A DNA stretch of 45,835 nucleotides from an uncultured Fimbriimonas sp. (GTDB lineage: Bacteria > Armatimonadota > Fimbriimonadia > Fimbriimonadales > Fimbriimonadaceae): assembly GCA_945952345.1 (NCBI GenBank), contig CAMFIS010000009.1:1-45835 (forward strand). Direction: 5' to 3'. The notes beneath the pieces are model-generated. The model worked only from the letters and a program-made list of their open reading frames with translations. It ran no database searches and had not been told where the DNA came from. Numbering within the stretch: position 1 is the stretch's first letter; each line of letters starts with the position of its first letter. Positions 1 to 9,521 of the stretch are shown here, piece after piece. Made by a program: the position numbers and the translations under genes.

Positions 1-2
1 GA

Positions 3-836
3 TTAGTCCGGCAAGTCAAACTTCTTCAACTCGTCGACTCGCAGCACGATTGCCGTGGTGTTGTCGCTGCCACCACCCAACAGGGCGGCGCCGACCATCT
101 TCCACGCTGCGGCGGCGGGGCTGTTCGAAGAAAGAATCTGAGCGATCTGGTCGTCCTCGACGTGGTTAAGCACGCCATCGGAACACAAGAAGTATGTATC
201 GCCTTCTTGAATCTCGAACTCAAATACGTCGCAAACAACATTCTCTTCGACGCCAACGGCTCGGGTGAGAACGTGCTTCTGCGGATGTACGGCGGCTTGC
301 TCCGGAGTCAGCACTCCCATACGAACCATCTCGTTCATGTAGGTGTGATCTTCGGTGAGCTGGGTTAGGTCGCCTTTGCGTAACCGATAAGCCCGGGAAT
401 CGCCCACCTGCACGACATAACCCATGTTCTGCAGAAGCACCATGCCGGTAAATGTGGTGCCCATGCCACGCCGAGAAGGGACTGATTTGGCGACTAAGAA
501 AACGTATCGGTTGGCGGCTTGCAACGCCTCGACCAAAGCCTCCTTTACGTCCGCTGCCGGATGGTTAAGGTACACGTCGATGAAGGTTTTGCAGGCTAGC
601 TCGGAAGCGATTTGTCCAGCGGCGTGTCCGCCCATACCGTCGCAAACCACGAAGACTTGTCCTCGCGAGGCGAGGATTGTTTCGTCATCCGAAACATAGA
701 ACTCAAACTTGTCCTCGTTGTTCTCGCGAACGCGGCCGAGGTCGGTCTTCGCTCCAATGGATACTTTGGCCAGCGCCCGTAATTCTGCCGGGGGCAGAAG
801 GTCGGCGACAGCGTATTCAGCAGTAATTTCGTCCAT
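3..836 (-). CDS. PP2C-family Ser/Thr protein phosphatase
   Basis: Predicted cytosolic metal-dependent phosphatase that removes phosphate from Ser/Thr residues, the usual partner of Hanks-type kinases. The 277-residue protein shows the PP2C motifs in order: RxNNEDKF near residue 37, VCDGMGGH near 64-71 (metal-binding Asp and GG), GDSRAYRL in the middle, a CSDGV motif and GGGSDNTTAIVL near the C-terminus. There is no membrane segment, so it is the soluble bacterial (Stp/PrpC-like) type. It is the last gene of a five-gene minus run, starting 7 bp after the double-FHA protein, so the two probably act together: FHA domains bind phosphothreonine and this enzyme would erase it. No kinase gene lies in the window. 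The start is an ATG. Confidence 0.93.
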   Translation of the reverse strand: MDEITAEYAVADLLPPAELRALAKVSIGAKTDLGRVRENNEDKFEFYVSDDETILASRGQVFVVCDGMGGHAAGQIASELACKTFIDVYLNHPAADVKEALVEALQAANRYVFLVAKSVPSRRGMGTTFTGMVLLQNMGYVVQVGDSRAYRLRKGDLTQLTEDHTYMNEMVRMGVLTPEQAAVHPQKHVLTRAVGVEENVVCDVFEFEIQEGDTYFLCSDGVLNHVEDDQIAQILSSNSPAAAAWKMVGAALLGGGSDNTTAIVLRVDELKKFDLPD

Positions 837-843
837 GTCGGGC

Positions 844-1776
844 CTAAGCCGTCACCGCACGCTTGATATTCAGCTTGATCGCACCAATGTTAATGGTGTC
901 TTCTTCCGTCATCACAGTTCGCATGTTTACGGCAAGTCGGCTATCGTTCAGGTTCGTACCGTTTGTCGAGCCGGTATCCGTAATGTAAATGCCGTCCTCG
1001 GCGATTTCGATCACGCCATGTCGACCAGAAATGTAGGGGTCAGTTATGGCAACATCGTTGTCCGCCTTTCGGCCGAAAGTATTCACGCCGAGTTTGAGTG
1101 GGAATTCTTGGCCGTTCCACGTAAGAATTGCCGGAGCCGTCACCTTACTTGGAGCTGAAGTGATCGCCGCCGTCTTGTTACCGGCGAAGGCCTGAGTTGC
1201 ATTGCCGCTGGCCGCACCGGGAAGCGAGACCGCAACTTCCAAACCGGCAAATGAAATCTTCTCGCCACCAGCCAATGGCGCTTTTTCTCCCACGCTGAGC
1301 TTTCGCCCGTTCACGCTCGTGCCGTTCGAGGAACCGAGATCCTCAACCGTGAGCGCGCCGTCCGTACTCGTGATCTGGGCATGTCGTCGGCTGATTCGAG
1401 AATCCATGAGGGCGATATCGCCTTCTCGTCCGATGACCGTCGCGCCCGGTCGCAGGGGATGCTCGCGGCCGCTTTGCTCGACGAGCATGGGAAGCTGAAC
1501 TGCCGGGGCGCCGAATGCGTCGGCGGGCAATGCGCGATCAAAAATGAGGCCGCAGTCGACACAGAACATCACGCCAACGGGATTGAACGTTTTGCACACC
1601 GGGCATTGAACAGGCTTGATCGTCACGGTCGCGTTGATCGTCGGTGCCACGCCCATCATGGTCTTGTTCGGGTCCATGGACGGGGCGCCCGCCATCATGG
1701 TCCGATTTGGATCGGTGTTTAGCATCTGGGTTCGGTTTCCACCGCCCATCATTTGGGTTCGATTGGCATCACTCAT
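844..1776 (-). CDS. Double-FHA-domain protein with zinc ribbon and Thr-repeat N-terminus
   Basis: Predicted cytosolic phosphothreonine-binding adaptor of 310 residues. Residues 1-45 carry repeated N(R/K)T(Q/M)M units: NRTQMM, NRTQML, NRTMM and NKTMM. A CPVC..CVDC zinc ribbon follows (about residues 58-76). Two FHA domains come next. The first has GREGDIAL, SRRHAQI and GSSNGTSVNG (about 95-180). The second has GRKADNDVAI, SGRHGVIE and GSTNGTNLN (about 220-305). These are the conserved Arg, Ser-Arg-His and Asn-Gly phosphopeptide-binding positions. The Thr residues of the N-terminal repeats are candidate kinase targets that could bind the protein's own FHA domains (inference). It sits 7 bp upstream of the PP2C phosphatase gene. 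Confidence 0.92.
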   Translation of the reverse strand: MSDANRTQMMGGGNRTQMLNTDPNRTMMAGAPSMDPNKTMMGVAPTINATVTIKPVQCPVCKTFNPVGVMFCVDCGLIFDRALPADAFGAPAVQLPMLVEQSGREHPLRPGATVIGREGDIALMDSRISRRHAQITSTDGALTVEDLGSSNGTSVNGRKLSVGEKAPLAGGEKISFAGLEVAVSLPGAASGNATQAFAGNKTAAITSAPSKVTAPAILTWNGQEFPLKLGVNTFGRKADNDVAITDPYISGRHGVIEIAEDGIYITDTGSTNGTNLNDSRLAVNMRTVMTEEDTINIGAIKLNIKRAVTA

Positions 1777-1811
1777 GTTCGGTACTCGGCTGTATGGCGA
1801 TTCTACATATT

Positions 1812-2072
1812 TTAAGGCGTCGAAAGACGCTCATACATTTCTTTTTCGGTTATTCCATCAATTCTAAGAGTCTTTTCACGCGAAGACTCGCCCCTTATGA
1901 GACAGATTTTGCTCTTGGCGACCCCCACCTTCTTAGCGATCAGCTTCATAACCGCTGCGTTCGCAGCGCCCTCGACTGGGGGCGCGCTTACCCATACTCT
2001 TACTCCGACTTCGGAAACTTCGATTTTGTTCTGAGAAGATTTCGGCTGAACGTGAACGGTTATATCCGGCAA
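1812..2072 (-). CDS. DUF167 (YggU-like) protein
   Basis: Small 86-residue protein of the DUF167/YggU family, whose function is not established. The family hallmark runs through it: VQPKSSQNKI near the start, then the VSAPPVEGAANAA segment and the IRGESSREKTLRI segment. The start is a TTG five bases after the stop of the TPR gene; a GGGAAG stretch overlapping that stop can serve as ribosome binding site. It looks translationally coupled within the gatB run. Confidence 0.88.
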   Translation of the reverse strand: MPDITVHVQPKSSQNKIEVSEVGVRVWVSAPPVEGAANAAVMKLIAKKVGVAKSKICLIRGESSREKTLRIDGITEKEMYERLSTP

Positions 2073-2077
2073 GGCGA

Positions 2078-2704
2078 TTACTTCCCGCCAGCTTGAATCT
2101 TCGCTTTAACGCGCTTGATGTTCATTTCGGCTGCGCCATCGCCAGGATAGTTCTTGAGATACAACTCGTAGACTCGCAGCGAATCATGAAGCTTGCCCAT
2201 CTTTTCGTAGGCTTTGGCGAGGATGCGGTAGCTGTTGGGCTTTGGCTTGTTTTTGAGCGTTGGTTCGAGAACTCGAACCGCACCAGCGTAATCCTTGTTG
2301 GTGTTGAAGTACATGAAGGCCAGTGAGTACGATGCGTCGGCGTTGGCTGGGTGCTTGGCGATGTAATCCTTGTACGTCGCTTCGGCATCGGCCTTCTGGT
2401 CGATGTTCTCTTGCATCCACCCCAGGTTCGTCATCGTGTCTTCGTTATCCGGGTCATAGGCGTACTCCACCTTGAGGAACGACACGACGTTGGGGAAGTA
2501 CCCATCGTTGAACCAGAGATCGAGCTGTGCCGTCACGCGATTATCGACGTGATCCCAAATCTCATCGAGACGTGCCTTGGAAGGCGTTACGTTTTGGACC
2601 GGCTGCTCGACAACCGCGACTGAATCGTAAGCCCAATGAGTGTCCGCTACGTCAGGAAACTTGTCTTGAGTGGCGAGGATGGCAGCGACAACGATGAGAC
2701 TCAC
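2078..2704 (-). CDS. TPR-repeat protein with SLH-like N-terminus
   Basis: A 208-residue protein with a short hydrophobic start (MSLIVVAAILA) that looks like a signal peptide. It is followed by FPDVADTHWAYDSV, which resembles the opening of an S-layer homology motif (F-x-D-V-x4-HWA), though only one copy is visible. From about residue 80 to 200 it carries tetratricopeptide-type repeats: the SLAFMYFNTNKDYAGAVRVLE and LAKAYEKMGKLHDSLRVYE helices. An exported scaffolding role is likely but the partner is unknown. The GTG start lies four bases after gatB, and a GAGGTG ribosome site lies inside the end of gatB, suggesting coupled translation. Confidence 0.8.
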   Translation of the reverse strand: MSLIVVAAILATQDKFPDVADTHWAYDSVAVVEQPVQNVTPSKARLDEIWDHVDNRVTAQLDLWFNDGYFPNVVSFLKVEYAYDPDNEDTMTNLGWMQENIDQKADAEATYKDYIAKHPANADASYSLAFMYFNTNKDYAGAVRVLEPTLKNKPKPNSYRILAKAYEKMGKLHDSLRVYELYLKNYPGDGAAEMNIKRVKAKIQAGGK

Positions 2705-2708
2705 GAAT

Positions 2709-4157
2709 TTACACCTCTTGCAATAGCTCGTCGAGAAGCTTATTCACGATTCCCGGATTGGCTCGGCCCTGGCTTTGTTTCATGATTTGCCCGACCAAGA
2801 ATCCTTTGACGCTTTGCTGACCCGACTTGTACCGCTCCACCACTTCGGGGTTTGCGGCCAGTACTTCTACTATTATCGGCTTAATTGCCGAATCATCAGT
2901 AATTTGTGTTGCGCCACTTTCTTTCACCAGGTCGCCCGGCATCTTGCCCGTCTGGTAGGCATCGGCGAACACCTTTTTGGCGATCTTTCCGCTGATCGTT
3001 CCGTCGGCGATGAGCTTGGTCAACTCGACCAAGTGCTTCGGCGTGATCTTGCTGTCGGCGGCGGATTTGCCTTCCTCGTTCAGCATCTTAGCGAAGTCGG
3101 AACTCATCCAGTTACAGATGGATTTGGGATCGCCACCCTGATTCACGGCTTCTTCGAACCAGTTGGCCCATTTGACATCTGAGATGAGGAGGTTGGCGTC
3201 GTATTCGCTGAGTCCGTAATCGTCGGTGTAGCGTCGGAACTTTGCGAGAGGAAGTTCGGGCAAGTTTGCGCGGAGACTCTCGATGTACTCTTCGGTGAAC
3301 TGCATCGGCACGAGGTCCGGGCAAGGGAAGTATCGATAGTCGTTCTCCGCTTCCTTCAGACGCATGGCAAAGGAAGATTCACGCTGCTCGTTCCAGCCAC
3401 GCGTTTCCTGCAAAACCTTTTCACCGGCATCCAACACCGCGGCTTGTCGGCGAACCTCAAAGGCGATTCCCATCTGCACGGAGCGGAACGAGTTGAGGTT
3501 CTTTAGCTCGGTCTTGGTGCCAAGCTCATCGGTGCCGAAGGCGCGGATCGAGATGTTCGGTTCGCATCGCATGGAACCCTCTTCCATCTTTCCGTCGCAG
3601 ACGCCAAGGTAGATGAGGATTTGGCGGAGCTGGGTCATGTACTCCTTCGCCTCGTCGCCATTGCTGATGTCGGGCGGGAAGTCGGTGACGATCTCCATGA
3701 GCGGGGTTCCGGCGCGGTTGTAATCTACGCCGCTGCCGCCAGTGGGGAGGTGCATCAGCTTTCCGGTGTCTTCTTCCAGGTGGACACGGCGGATGCCGAT
3801 GCGCTTGGTGCCGCCGTCGGCGGTCGGAATATCGAGATAGCCGTGGTAGCCAAGCGGGTTTTCTTCACCGTACTGCGAGACCTGATAGCCCTTCGGCAAG
3901 TCGGGATAGAAGTAATTCTTTCGATGGAAGATGCTGTTCATCGCAATCTTGCAATTCAGCGCAAGCGCGGTCTTGAGCACCATTTCGATGGCGGCGCGAT
4001 TCGGCACCGGCAGCGCTCCGGGCAAGCCCAAACATACCGGACACGTTCTTGTGTTCGGCTCTCCGCCAAAGGCAACCTGGCATCGACAAAACATCTTTGA
4101 TTTCGTCGCCAGCTCGGCGTGGACTTCCATCCCCACGCTGCAGACATAGTTCGCCAT
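2709..4157 (-). CDS. gatB: Aspartyl/glutamyl-tRNA(Asn/Gln) amidotransferase subunit B
   Basis: Subunit B of the GatCAB complex, which converts Glu-tRNA(Gln) and Asp-tRNA(Asn) to the amidated forms and so supplies Gln- and Asn-tRNA where direct synthetases are missing. The protein has 482 residues, the usual length. It begins with the typical VGMEVHAEL segment and has the CRC and [12 protein letters not shown] cysteine segment. The signature [17 protein letters not shown] follows, and a GatB/YqeY helical tail ends in a [16 protein letters not shown]-type sequence. It is the first gene of the minus run; gatA and gatC are not in the window. The upstream spacer is shared with a divergent permease gene and contains an R-II repeat. 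Confidence 0.97.
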   Translation of the reverse strand: MANYVCSVGMEVHAELATKSKMFCRCQVAFGGEPNTRTCPVCLGLPGALPVPNRAAIEMVLKTALALNCKIAMNSIFHRKNYFYPDLPKGYQVSQYGEENPLGYHGYLDIPTADGGTKRIGIRRVHLEEDTGKLMHLPTGGSGVDYNRAGTPLMEIVTDFPPDISNGDEAKEYMTQLRQILIYLGVCDGKMEEGSMRCEPNISIRAFGTDELGTKTELKNLNSFRSVQMGIAFEVRRQAAVLDAGEKVLQETRGWNEQRESSFAMRLKEAENDYRYFPCPDLVPMQFTEEYIESLRANLPELPLAKFRRYTDDYGLSEYDANLLISDVKWANWFEEAVNQGGDPKSICNWMSSDFAKMLNEEGKSAADSKITPKHLVELTKLIADGTISGKIAKKVFADAYQTGKMPGDLVKESGATQITDDSAIKPIIVEVLAANPEVVERYKSGQQSVKGFLVGQIMKQSQGRANPGIVNKLLDELLQEV

Positions 4158-4621
4158 GAATCGAATTCAGTTTACCGATGTAAGCGAGAGAAGCGCAGAG
4201 AAGCAATTCGGATGTCTCGGGAATCTAAGGAGCTTGCGACGACTTTCCCGAGACTTGAAATTCTTAGTCTCGCCAAATACGGGTCAGTTAAGCGTCGATT
4301 ACCTTTAGCATCGACGGAGCCTCTATTGGCGAGACATCCGCGTCGTTGCTGCCTCCGTGGCGAGAATATGTACCCATATTCAATTGCCGAATCCGGGCTA
4401 TGAAGGATAAGCGAATCATTACTGTAGCCTCCATAGCTCTGCCTGGGAAGACCGCGCATGGTTCGGAATCCCTCGCCACGGAGGCAGCGGTTTGTCCAGA
4501 ACACTAGTCGCGCCCCCTAATCCCAGGCCAAATCCATCAGGTCTTTGCTGGCGGCTCGTGGCTAGTGGCTCGCGGCTGTCCCAAATGAGATATCCTTCAG
4601 GAACGGCTACGAGCCAACTAC
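4158..4621. other. Divergent spacer between gatB and the permease
   Basis: About 460 bp with no gene I can support; open frames here have no family resemblance. It contains the R-II palindromic element (4348-4488) and a short R-III-type GGCT-rich stretch (4548-4578). The promoters for both divergent genes must lie here, but I see no convincing -35/-10 pair. Confidence 0.7.
4348..4488. repeat. R-II nested palindromic element, copy 1
   Basis: A 141-bp element with perfect 17-bp terminal inverted repeats: GCTGCCTCCGTGGCGAG at 4348-4364 and its complement at 4472-4488. An inner inverted pair is also present, GCTATGAAGG (4397-4406) and CCTCCATAGC (4428-4437), with one mismatch. A second copy with the same architecture and nearly the same length lies at 34478-34616. 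It has no coding capacity. It resembles a MITE or complex REP element whose mobilising enzyme is not in the window. Confidence 0.85.
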
Positions 4622-6610
4622 ATGGAAATCAAACTTCCGTCGAAATTTAAGAGCACCAAGCACTCTCCATTTATGAAATGGCTGCTGGAGGGACACGCGG
4701 AAGAGCCGGTCGGGCCATACGAGCCTGAGGCCACGAAGGAACACAAGCATAAGCTCCACCCTTGGTGGCAGGTCATGTGCCTCACCGGCGTCGACTACTT
4801 CTCGACGCTTGGCTACCAACCCTTCATCGCCTTCGAAGCGGCCAAGTACCTGTCGCCGATTGCGACGATTATCCTCGTGCTTCTCACCATCTTCGGCGCT
4901 TACCCGGTGTACGCCAAGGTCTCGCAAGAAAGCCCTCATGGCGAAGGCTCGATCGCGATGCTGCAGAAGCTTCTCACCTGGTGGCAAGGCAACGCCTTTG
5001 TCCTCATGTGGTTAGGGTTTGCAGCCACAGACTTTATCATAACCCTCGCTCTATCGGCAGCAGACGCGGCGGTTCACTTCGTCGAAAACGACTTCGTGCG
5101 GCACAATCTTCACCTCCATCTCAAGGGGTACGAGATCTCGGTTACGCTCCTCCTGATCGTGGTTCTGGCTGCCGTCTTCCTGAAAGGATTTAAGGAAGCG
5201 GTAAGCATAGCCGTCGTCCTTGTGGCGACCTACTTAGGCCTGAACGCGGTGGTGATTTTAGTTGGCTTGCAACGGATTATTCAGCATCCTCACTACCTCG
5301 AGGCCTGGAAAAACCATCTAACGGAACCGCAATATCACGGCGGAAACCCGATCATGCTGATCGCGGTTGCAGCCCTCCTCTTCCCGAAATTGGCGCTTGG
5401 ATTGTCCGGATTCGAGACTGGCGTATCGGTCATGACGCTCGTGAAGGGTGCGAAAACCGACACCGAAGAACGTCCGGTTGGGCGCATCAAAAACACGCGA
5501 AAGCTGCTCTTTAGCGCGGCGCTGATCATGAGCGTGATGCTGATTTGTTCCAGCATCATCACAACGACTTTGATTCCTGCAGCGGCTTTCGAGAAGGGTG
5601 GACCCGCTTACGAACGAGCTCTCGCTTTCCTCGCCTACGACTTCTTTGGACCAACCTTCGGGACCATCTACGACGCGAGTACGATCCTCATCTTGTGGTT
5701 CGCTGGCGCCTCGGCCATGGCCGGTCTTTTGAACCTGGTGCCTCGTTACTTGCCGAAGTTCGGAATGGCACCCGAATGGACTCGCGCCAACCGTCCGTTG
5801 GTGCTGATCTTTACCACCATTTCCTTTCTTGTCACCATCATCTTTAAGGCGAGCGTCTCGGCCCAGGGCGGAGCGTATGCGACCGGCGTCTTGGTGCTCA
5901 TGACCTCGGCGGCTATCGCCGCAACCATCTCGACCCGGCGGAAAAAACGATGGACGAAGTGGGGCTACGGCGTCATCTCGACGATCTTCGTTTACACCAC
6001 GATCCTGAACATTTATGAGAAGCCGGACGGCATCCGCATCGCCGCATGTTTCATCCTCGGCATCGTGCTCGTGTCGTTCATCTCCCGCATTTGGCGAACG
6101 CTCGAGCTGCGGGTGAGCAGCGTGGAATTGGACCTGAAGGCGTTGGAATTTGTGCGTGAGTGTTCTGGTCAGAGCAACCATATTCGAGTGATTCCGAACC
6201 GCCCTGAGGCGCGTGATTTGGCCGAGTACCAGCGCAAGGAAATGGAGGCCCGTCGCGACCACGACATCGCTCCGAATGAGCCAATTTTGTTCGTCGAAGT
6301 CTCGATCAAAGACGCTTCGAACTTCTCGGGAATTCTTTCGGTACGAGGTCACGAAGTTGACGGATATAAGATTCTTCGCGCCACGGGCGTCGCGGTTCCC
6401 AACTCGTTGGCGGCGTTACTTTTGCACCTTGGACGCCTGAGCGGCAAACGTCCGCACGCTTACTTCAATTGGGGCGAGCGCGGACCAGGTGCGTACCTCA
6501 TGAAGTTCCTATTCTCGGGCGAAGGCGACATCGCCCCGTTGACACGAGAGATCCTGCGGCGATGCGAAAGCGATCCGGAGATGCGGCCGGTTATCCACGC
6601 GGCAAGCTAG
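4622..6610 (+). CDS. APC-superfamily permease (KimA/amino-acid-transporter-like)
   Basis: Inner-membrane transporter of 662 residues. A hydrophilic N-terminus of about 45 residues precedes roughly twelve hydrophobic segments between about residues 60 and 490. The first membrane segment has [19 protein letters not shown], in the position of the broken helix that binds substrate in APC permeases, and a later helix has [19 protein letters not shown] soluble tail of about 160 residues follows the membrane core, as in KimA-type potassium importers, so K+ or an amino acid are the likely substrates; sequence alone does not decide. The ATG follows a spacer with no clear ribosome site. Its 3' end meets the palindromic element R-IV, beyond which the convergent amidase ends. 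Confidence 0.82.
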   Translation: MEIKLPSKFKSTKHSPFMKWLLEGHAEEPVGPYEPEATKEHKHKLHPWWQVMCLTGVDYFSTLGYQPFIAFEAAKYLSPIATIILVLLTIFGAYPVYAKVSQESPHGEGSIAMLQKLLTWWQGNAFVLMWLGFAATDFIITLALSAADAAVHFVENDFVRHNLHLHLKGYEISVTLLLIVVLAAVFLKGFKEAVSIAVVLVATYLGLNAVVILVGLQRIIQHPHYLEAWKNHLTEPQYHGGNPIMLIAVAALLFPKLALGLSGFETGVSVMTLVKGAKTDTEERPVGRIKNTRKLLFSAALIMSVMLICSSIITTTLIPAAAFEKGGPAYERALAFLAYDFFGPTFGTIYDASTILILWFAGASAMAGLLNLVPRYLPKFGMAPEWTRANRPLVLIFTTISFLVTIIFKASVSAQGGAYATGVLVLMTSAAIAATISTRRKKRWTKWGYGVISTIFVYTTILNIYEKPDGIRIAACFILGIVLVSFISRIWRTLELRVSSVELDLKALEFVRECSGQSNHIRVIPNRPEARDLAEYQRKEMEARRDHDIAPNEPILFVEVSIKDASNFSGILSVRGHEVDGYKILRATGVAVPNSLAALLLHLGRLSGKRPHAYFNWGERGPGAYLMKFLFSGEGDIAPLTREILRRCESDPEMRPVIHAAS

Positions 6611-6621
6611 ACAGGCAATAT

Positions 6622-6769
6622 GGAGTGCGCGGATTTATCCGCGCTTTGTCCTGCGAGATTCATCTCGCTGCTGACTTTTCTTCTTGTGGCGGTCGGAATC
6701 AATTCCGACTAGCGATCCGCCTTCGCTAAGGCTTCGGCGAACAAGAGCGCGGATGAATCCGCGCACTCC
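6622..6769. repeat. R-IV palindromic element between convergent genes
   Basis: A 148-bp structure bounded by 24-bp inverted arms at 6622-6645 and 6746-6769 with one mismatch. Each arm is itself a hairpin (GCGCGGAT-TT-ATCCGCGC and its variant). Inner hairpins occur at GCGAGATTCATCTCGC and GTCGGAATCAATTCCGAC. It lies exactly between two converging genes and could work as a bidirectional terminator or a cruciform-forming REP cluster. Confidence 0.85.
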
Positions 6770-6777
6770 CAAATAGT

Positions 6778-7704
6778 CTAAATCCTCTTTATTGAATCTG
6801 TCCCAAGAACCCCGTGCACGCCAACCACTTCATTCACGACTTGTGTTACTCGGAAGTCGACCGCCACGCTGCAGAGCCCGATCGCAGTGAGCCGGTCGTA
6901 TCCGTAGAGCCAATTCATCAGCTCGGCCATGACCTCGATCGCATCGAGCATCGCCTCGTCAAGTGTTGCTCCGATGCCCATGCCCACCCAACCAGCGGGA
7001 GTCTCAGCGACGGGTCGGCGGAAAGGAAAGTCGACGACGTCAAAGCTCAATGTGACGGCTTCCATCGGAGTCTCGATGGCGGTCGAGCACACCTCGCCAT
7101 CGCCTTGAGCGCCATGGCCGTCGCCGACGCTGAAGAGCGCGCCTTCGACCTCGATCGGTAAGTAGAGTGTCGTGCCTTGCACGAGTTCTTTGCAATCCAG
7201 ATTTCCACCCGTGAGTCGCGGCGGAATCGTCGATTGAATTCCCGGCTCGTTGACCGGCATTCCCATCACTCCCATGAACGGCGCGGTCCGCACCTGGTGT
7301 CCGAATTGGTTGGTGGCGATCCCGTTTTCGTACGTCCAGGTCATGAAGATGCCCTTCTCCTCGACGCACAATTTCTTGTTCCAATCGCTCGGCCACCCAC
7401 CCACGAATGTCGTGCCCCAATCTCCCAACTCCAAGGTCTCGATCTTGATCTTGAGGACCCGGCCAGGTTGTGCACCGCGAATGAACACGGGCCCCGTGAG
7501 TGCATGTCCGGAATCCAAACCGCCATCTCTTCGCTCCATGTGCTTGCGCTGATATTCCACGCCGTTATTAGGCTCCAGCGCCCAGTTACCCTCGAGACAT
7601 TGGAAGGTAACTATGTCGCCGGGATCAATGGTTAGCACCGCCGCGAGTTCACGGGAGAAATGCCCGTGGAGGTTCTCACGCGTCGCTGGCAAGTGGTGGT
7701 GCAT
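6778..7704 (-). CDS. Acetamidase/formamidase family protein
   Basis: Predicted cytosolic amide hydrolase (FmdA/AmdA family) releasing ammonia from short amides. The 308-residue protein shows the family hallmarks: VLTIDPGDIVTFQ near residue 25, the HALTGPVFIRGAQPG segment, the ETLELGDWG segment, and GDGHGAQGDGEVCSTAIET, which holds the acidic and His positions of the active site. The length is normal for the family. The ATG is preceded by a CT-rich stretch without a ribosome site, so the message may be nearly leaderless. No amide transporter is adjacent. Confidence 0.92.
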   Translation of the reverse strand: MHHHLPATRENLHGHFSRELAAVLTIDPGDIVTFQCLEGNWALEPNNGVEYQRKHMERRDGGLDSGHALTGPVFIRGAQPGRVLKIKIETLELGDWGTTFVGGWPSDWNKKLCVEEKGIFMTWTYENGIATNQFGHQVRTAPFMGVMGMPVNEPGIQSTIPPRLTGGNLDCKELVQGTTLYLPIEVEGALFSVGDGHGAQGDGEVCSTAIETPMEAVTLSFDVVDFPFRRPVAETPAGWVGMGIGATLDEAMLDAIEVMAELMNWLYGYDRLTAIGLCSVAVDFRVTQVVNEVVGVHGVLGTDSIKRI

Positions 7705-8179
7705 GGAGGTAGTTTAGCCGGGAGTCTGGAGTCAGGAGAAATGCTAACTGTCCGAGCTATCTCATGCCATCAGAATCTATCCTGTTCTCCATGCTACGCT
7801 TCCGTGATTTGCGGATATCCGGCGCCGAAGGTGCGCCCCCAGGTTAGCCCAGTCCAAACGGAGCGAGCCCAAGCGAGCGAACGTGCAGGGCTGGGTCTAG
7901 ATTCGTCATCGCCCAAGTCCGAGGAGCGGAGCGACCCCCGCGAACGCGGTTGAAAAACACCGATAAGCTCCCCTCGTCCCAGCCGGCGCTCGTTCCTTGC
8001 TATGGCGGGCAGGCCCTCGCTACGCGTATCAGTGCCACTTCTAACACCCTATCCCGATGATTCGCATCTTTCGCTAGACTTGCTTCAAGGAACACAGGCG
8101 GGACGTCTATGCCCCCAACGGGTATTGATTCATCTCGGGGCTGCCCATTCTCCAAATTTCTATTCATAGCTCCTTCGCC
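7705..8179. other. Spacer with GC-rich repeat debris
   Basis: About 475 bp without a supportable gene. Between about 7830 and 8000 there are repeated GGAGCGAGC / AAGTCCGAGGAGCGGAGCGACC-like words, related to a segment at about 42060-42160 before recF. TATCAGTGCCAC at 8027-8038 matches the end of the R-I repeat family. I see no promoter I would defend. Confidence 0.6.
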
Positions 8180-9517
8180 CTAGCCTTTGCCCTCGCCCGG
8201 GCGCCGCGCCGATTCGACCGCTATAGCTGGGCCCCACATTCCCCGGCGCGCCAACGCCCGCGCGAAGTCGACATGGATCAACAATCGTCCAATTCCGATC
8301 ACGATGACCGTGACCGCAAACACACGCAAGAACAGCCAAAAGATGGCTTCGCCTGGTAGGCCAGCGAACAAATAGGTCAGGGTTACTAAGACCAACGGCA
8401 GCCAAAACAACAGCTTGCGGCGACCCGAAGTGGCCTGCTCGAACCGCTCCGTTTGCGGCCCTTTCGTTTCCCATCGCCGCAGCGCGAGGCTCGAGAGTGC
8501 TACACAAACCAACCCATTCACTACTGCCAGAGCTGCAACGGCGACCCAGAGATTGGGGATTGAGATGTGAAAACTCCGTTGCAGATATCGAGCGCCCTGA
8601 CCCCAGGCGCGATCGAGCGAGCCTCCGAGCAGCACCAGTTGGATAAAGAACCCCTGCAACGCGGCCCAGAGTCCGACGAGGAAGGCGCCAAGATAGAAAC
8701 CAAAGCGCGACCATCGGCCGATCATGGCTCCGATCGTGAACAGCAATCCCTGCATCGCGATGGCGATCATCGGCCCGATGCGCGTTCCGTCCGGAGCAAA
8801 AGCTTTGAGGCCGGCCGAGATGATCGAGATCCAGGCGAGGAATTCCTTCCGTCCCAGGTTTCGTGAGGCAATCGAAAGTGTGGCGGCCTGCGCCGAGCCC
8901 ATCACCGTTCCGGTAAACGGAAATCGGGCAGCATGTAGATACGTGCCAAGCGAGCATTCGAGGGCTCCGCTCGCGGCACCCCACGATCCCACGATCTCCC
9001 AGTCCTTGAGTTCGGCAACCATCGAATCCAGCCGCTGTTCGGTATCCCACGACTCGGCATTCAGCACGACATGGAACCGCCGTCCCATCTGCTTTTCAAT
9101 CGCCTCTTGCACTCCCTCGCGGAGTGTGACCACGACCATTCGAGGCTTGGCCGCTTCGATAAGGGGCCAGCATGGCATGATGCCTTCGCCATTCGCTTCC
9201 CACTTGCCAAATTCATCGAGAACGATCAGGTCCTGTTTGGGGGGAATGTGCTCGGCCCACCCAATGAGGGCAGGAAGCGCAGCAGGCTGGATCTTGAACT
9301 GCCCCTCTTCGTATCTCTGAGCAAAAGTAAGGTCAGTGCCTGAGAGCAAAAAGTACCAGTGATAAGAATCGGCGCCTTGGTCGGTTTTCGGTCGACGTCC
9401 AGCCCGGGAGACGAAGCCGTCGACCATCATTCCACCTATGCGAACACGCTCAGCAAACCCGCGGAGAAGCGTGGTTTTGCCGCATCCAACCGGCCCGGTG
9501 ATGGCGACGAGGAGCAC
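8180..9517 (-). CDS. THEP1-like NTPase fused to a multi-spanning membrane domain
   Basis: A 445-residue fusion. Residues 1-175 form a P-loop NTPase of the THEP1/NTPase_1 type: Walker A GPVGCGKTT (8-16), the VDGFVSRAGRR segment near 32 and Walker B LIVLDEFGKWE near 97. Residues about 180-445 are an integral membrane domain with roughly six or more hydrophobic helices. It includes a GTYLHAARFPFTGT segment near 191 and IGPMIAIAMQGLLF near 247, which I cannot assign to a named family. The product would be a membrane-anchored NTPase; substrate unknown. The GTG start has a GGAG site and lies four bases after the MOSC gene, so the two are probably co-expressed. Confidence 0.75.
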   Translation of the reverse strand: MLLVAITGPVGCGKTTLLRGFAERVRIGGMMVDGFVSRAGRRPKTDQGADSYHWYFLLSGTDLTFAQRYEEGQFKIQPAALPALIGWAEHIPPKQDLIVLDEFGKWEANGEGIMPCWPLIEAAKPRMVVVTLREGVQEAIEKQMGRRFHVVLNAESWDTEQRLDSMVAELKDWEIVGSWGAASGALECSLGTYLHAARFPFTGTVMGSAQAATLSIASRNLGRKEFLAWISIISAGLKAFAPDGTRIGPMIAIAMQGLLFTIGAMIGRWSRFGFYLGAFLVGLWAALQGFFIQLVLLGGSLDRAWGQGARYLQRSFHISIPNLWVAVAALAVVNGLVCVALSSLALRRWETKGPQTERFEQATSGRRKLLFWLPLVLVTLTYLFAGLPGEAIFWLFLRVFAVTVIVIGIGRLLIHVDFARALARRGMWGPAIAVESARRPGEGKG

Positions 9518-9521
9518 TTCG

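Noticed and set aside
4172-4504. 110-codon minus-strand frame between gatB and the permease
   Set aside because: It crosses the R-II palindrome, has no ribosome site and no family resemblance.
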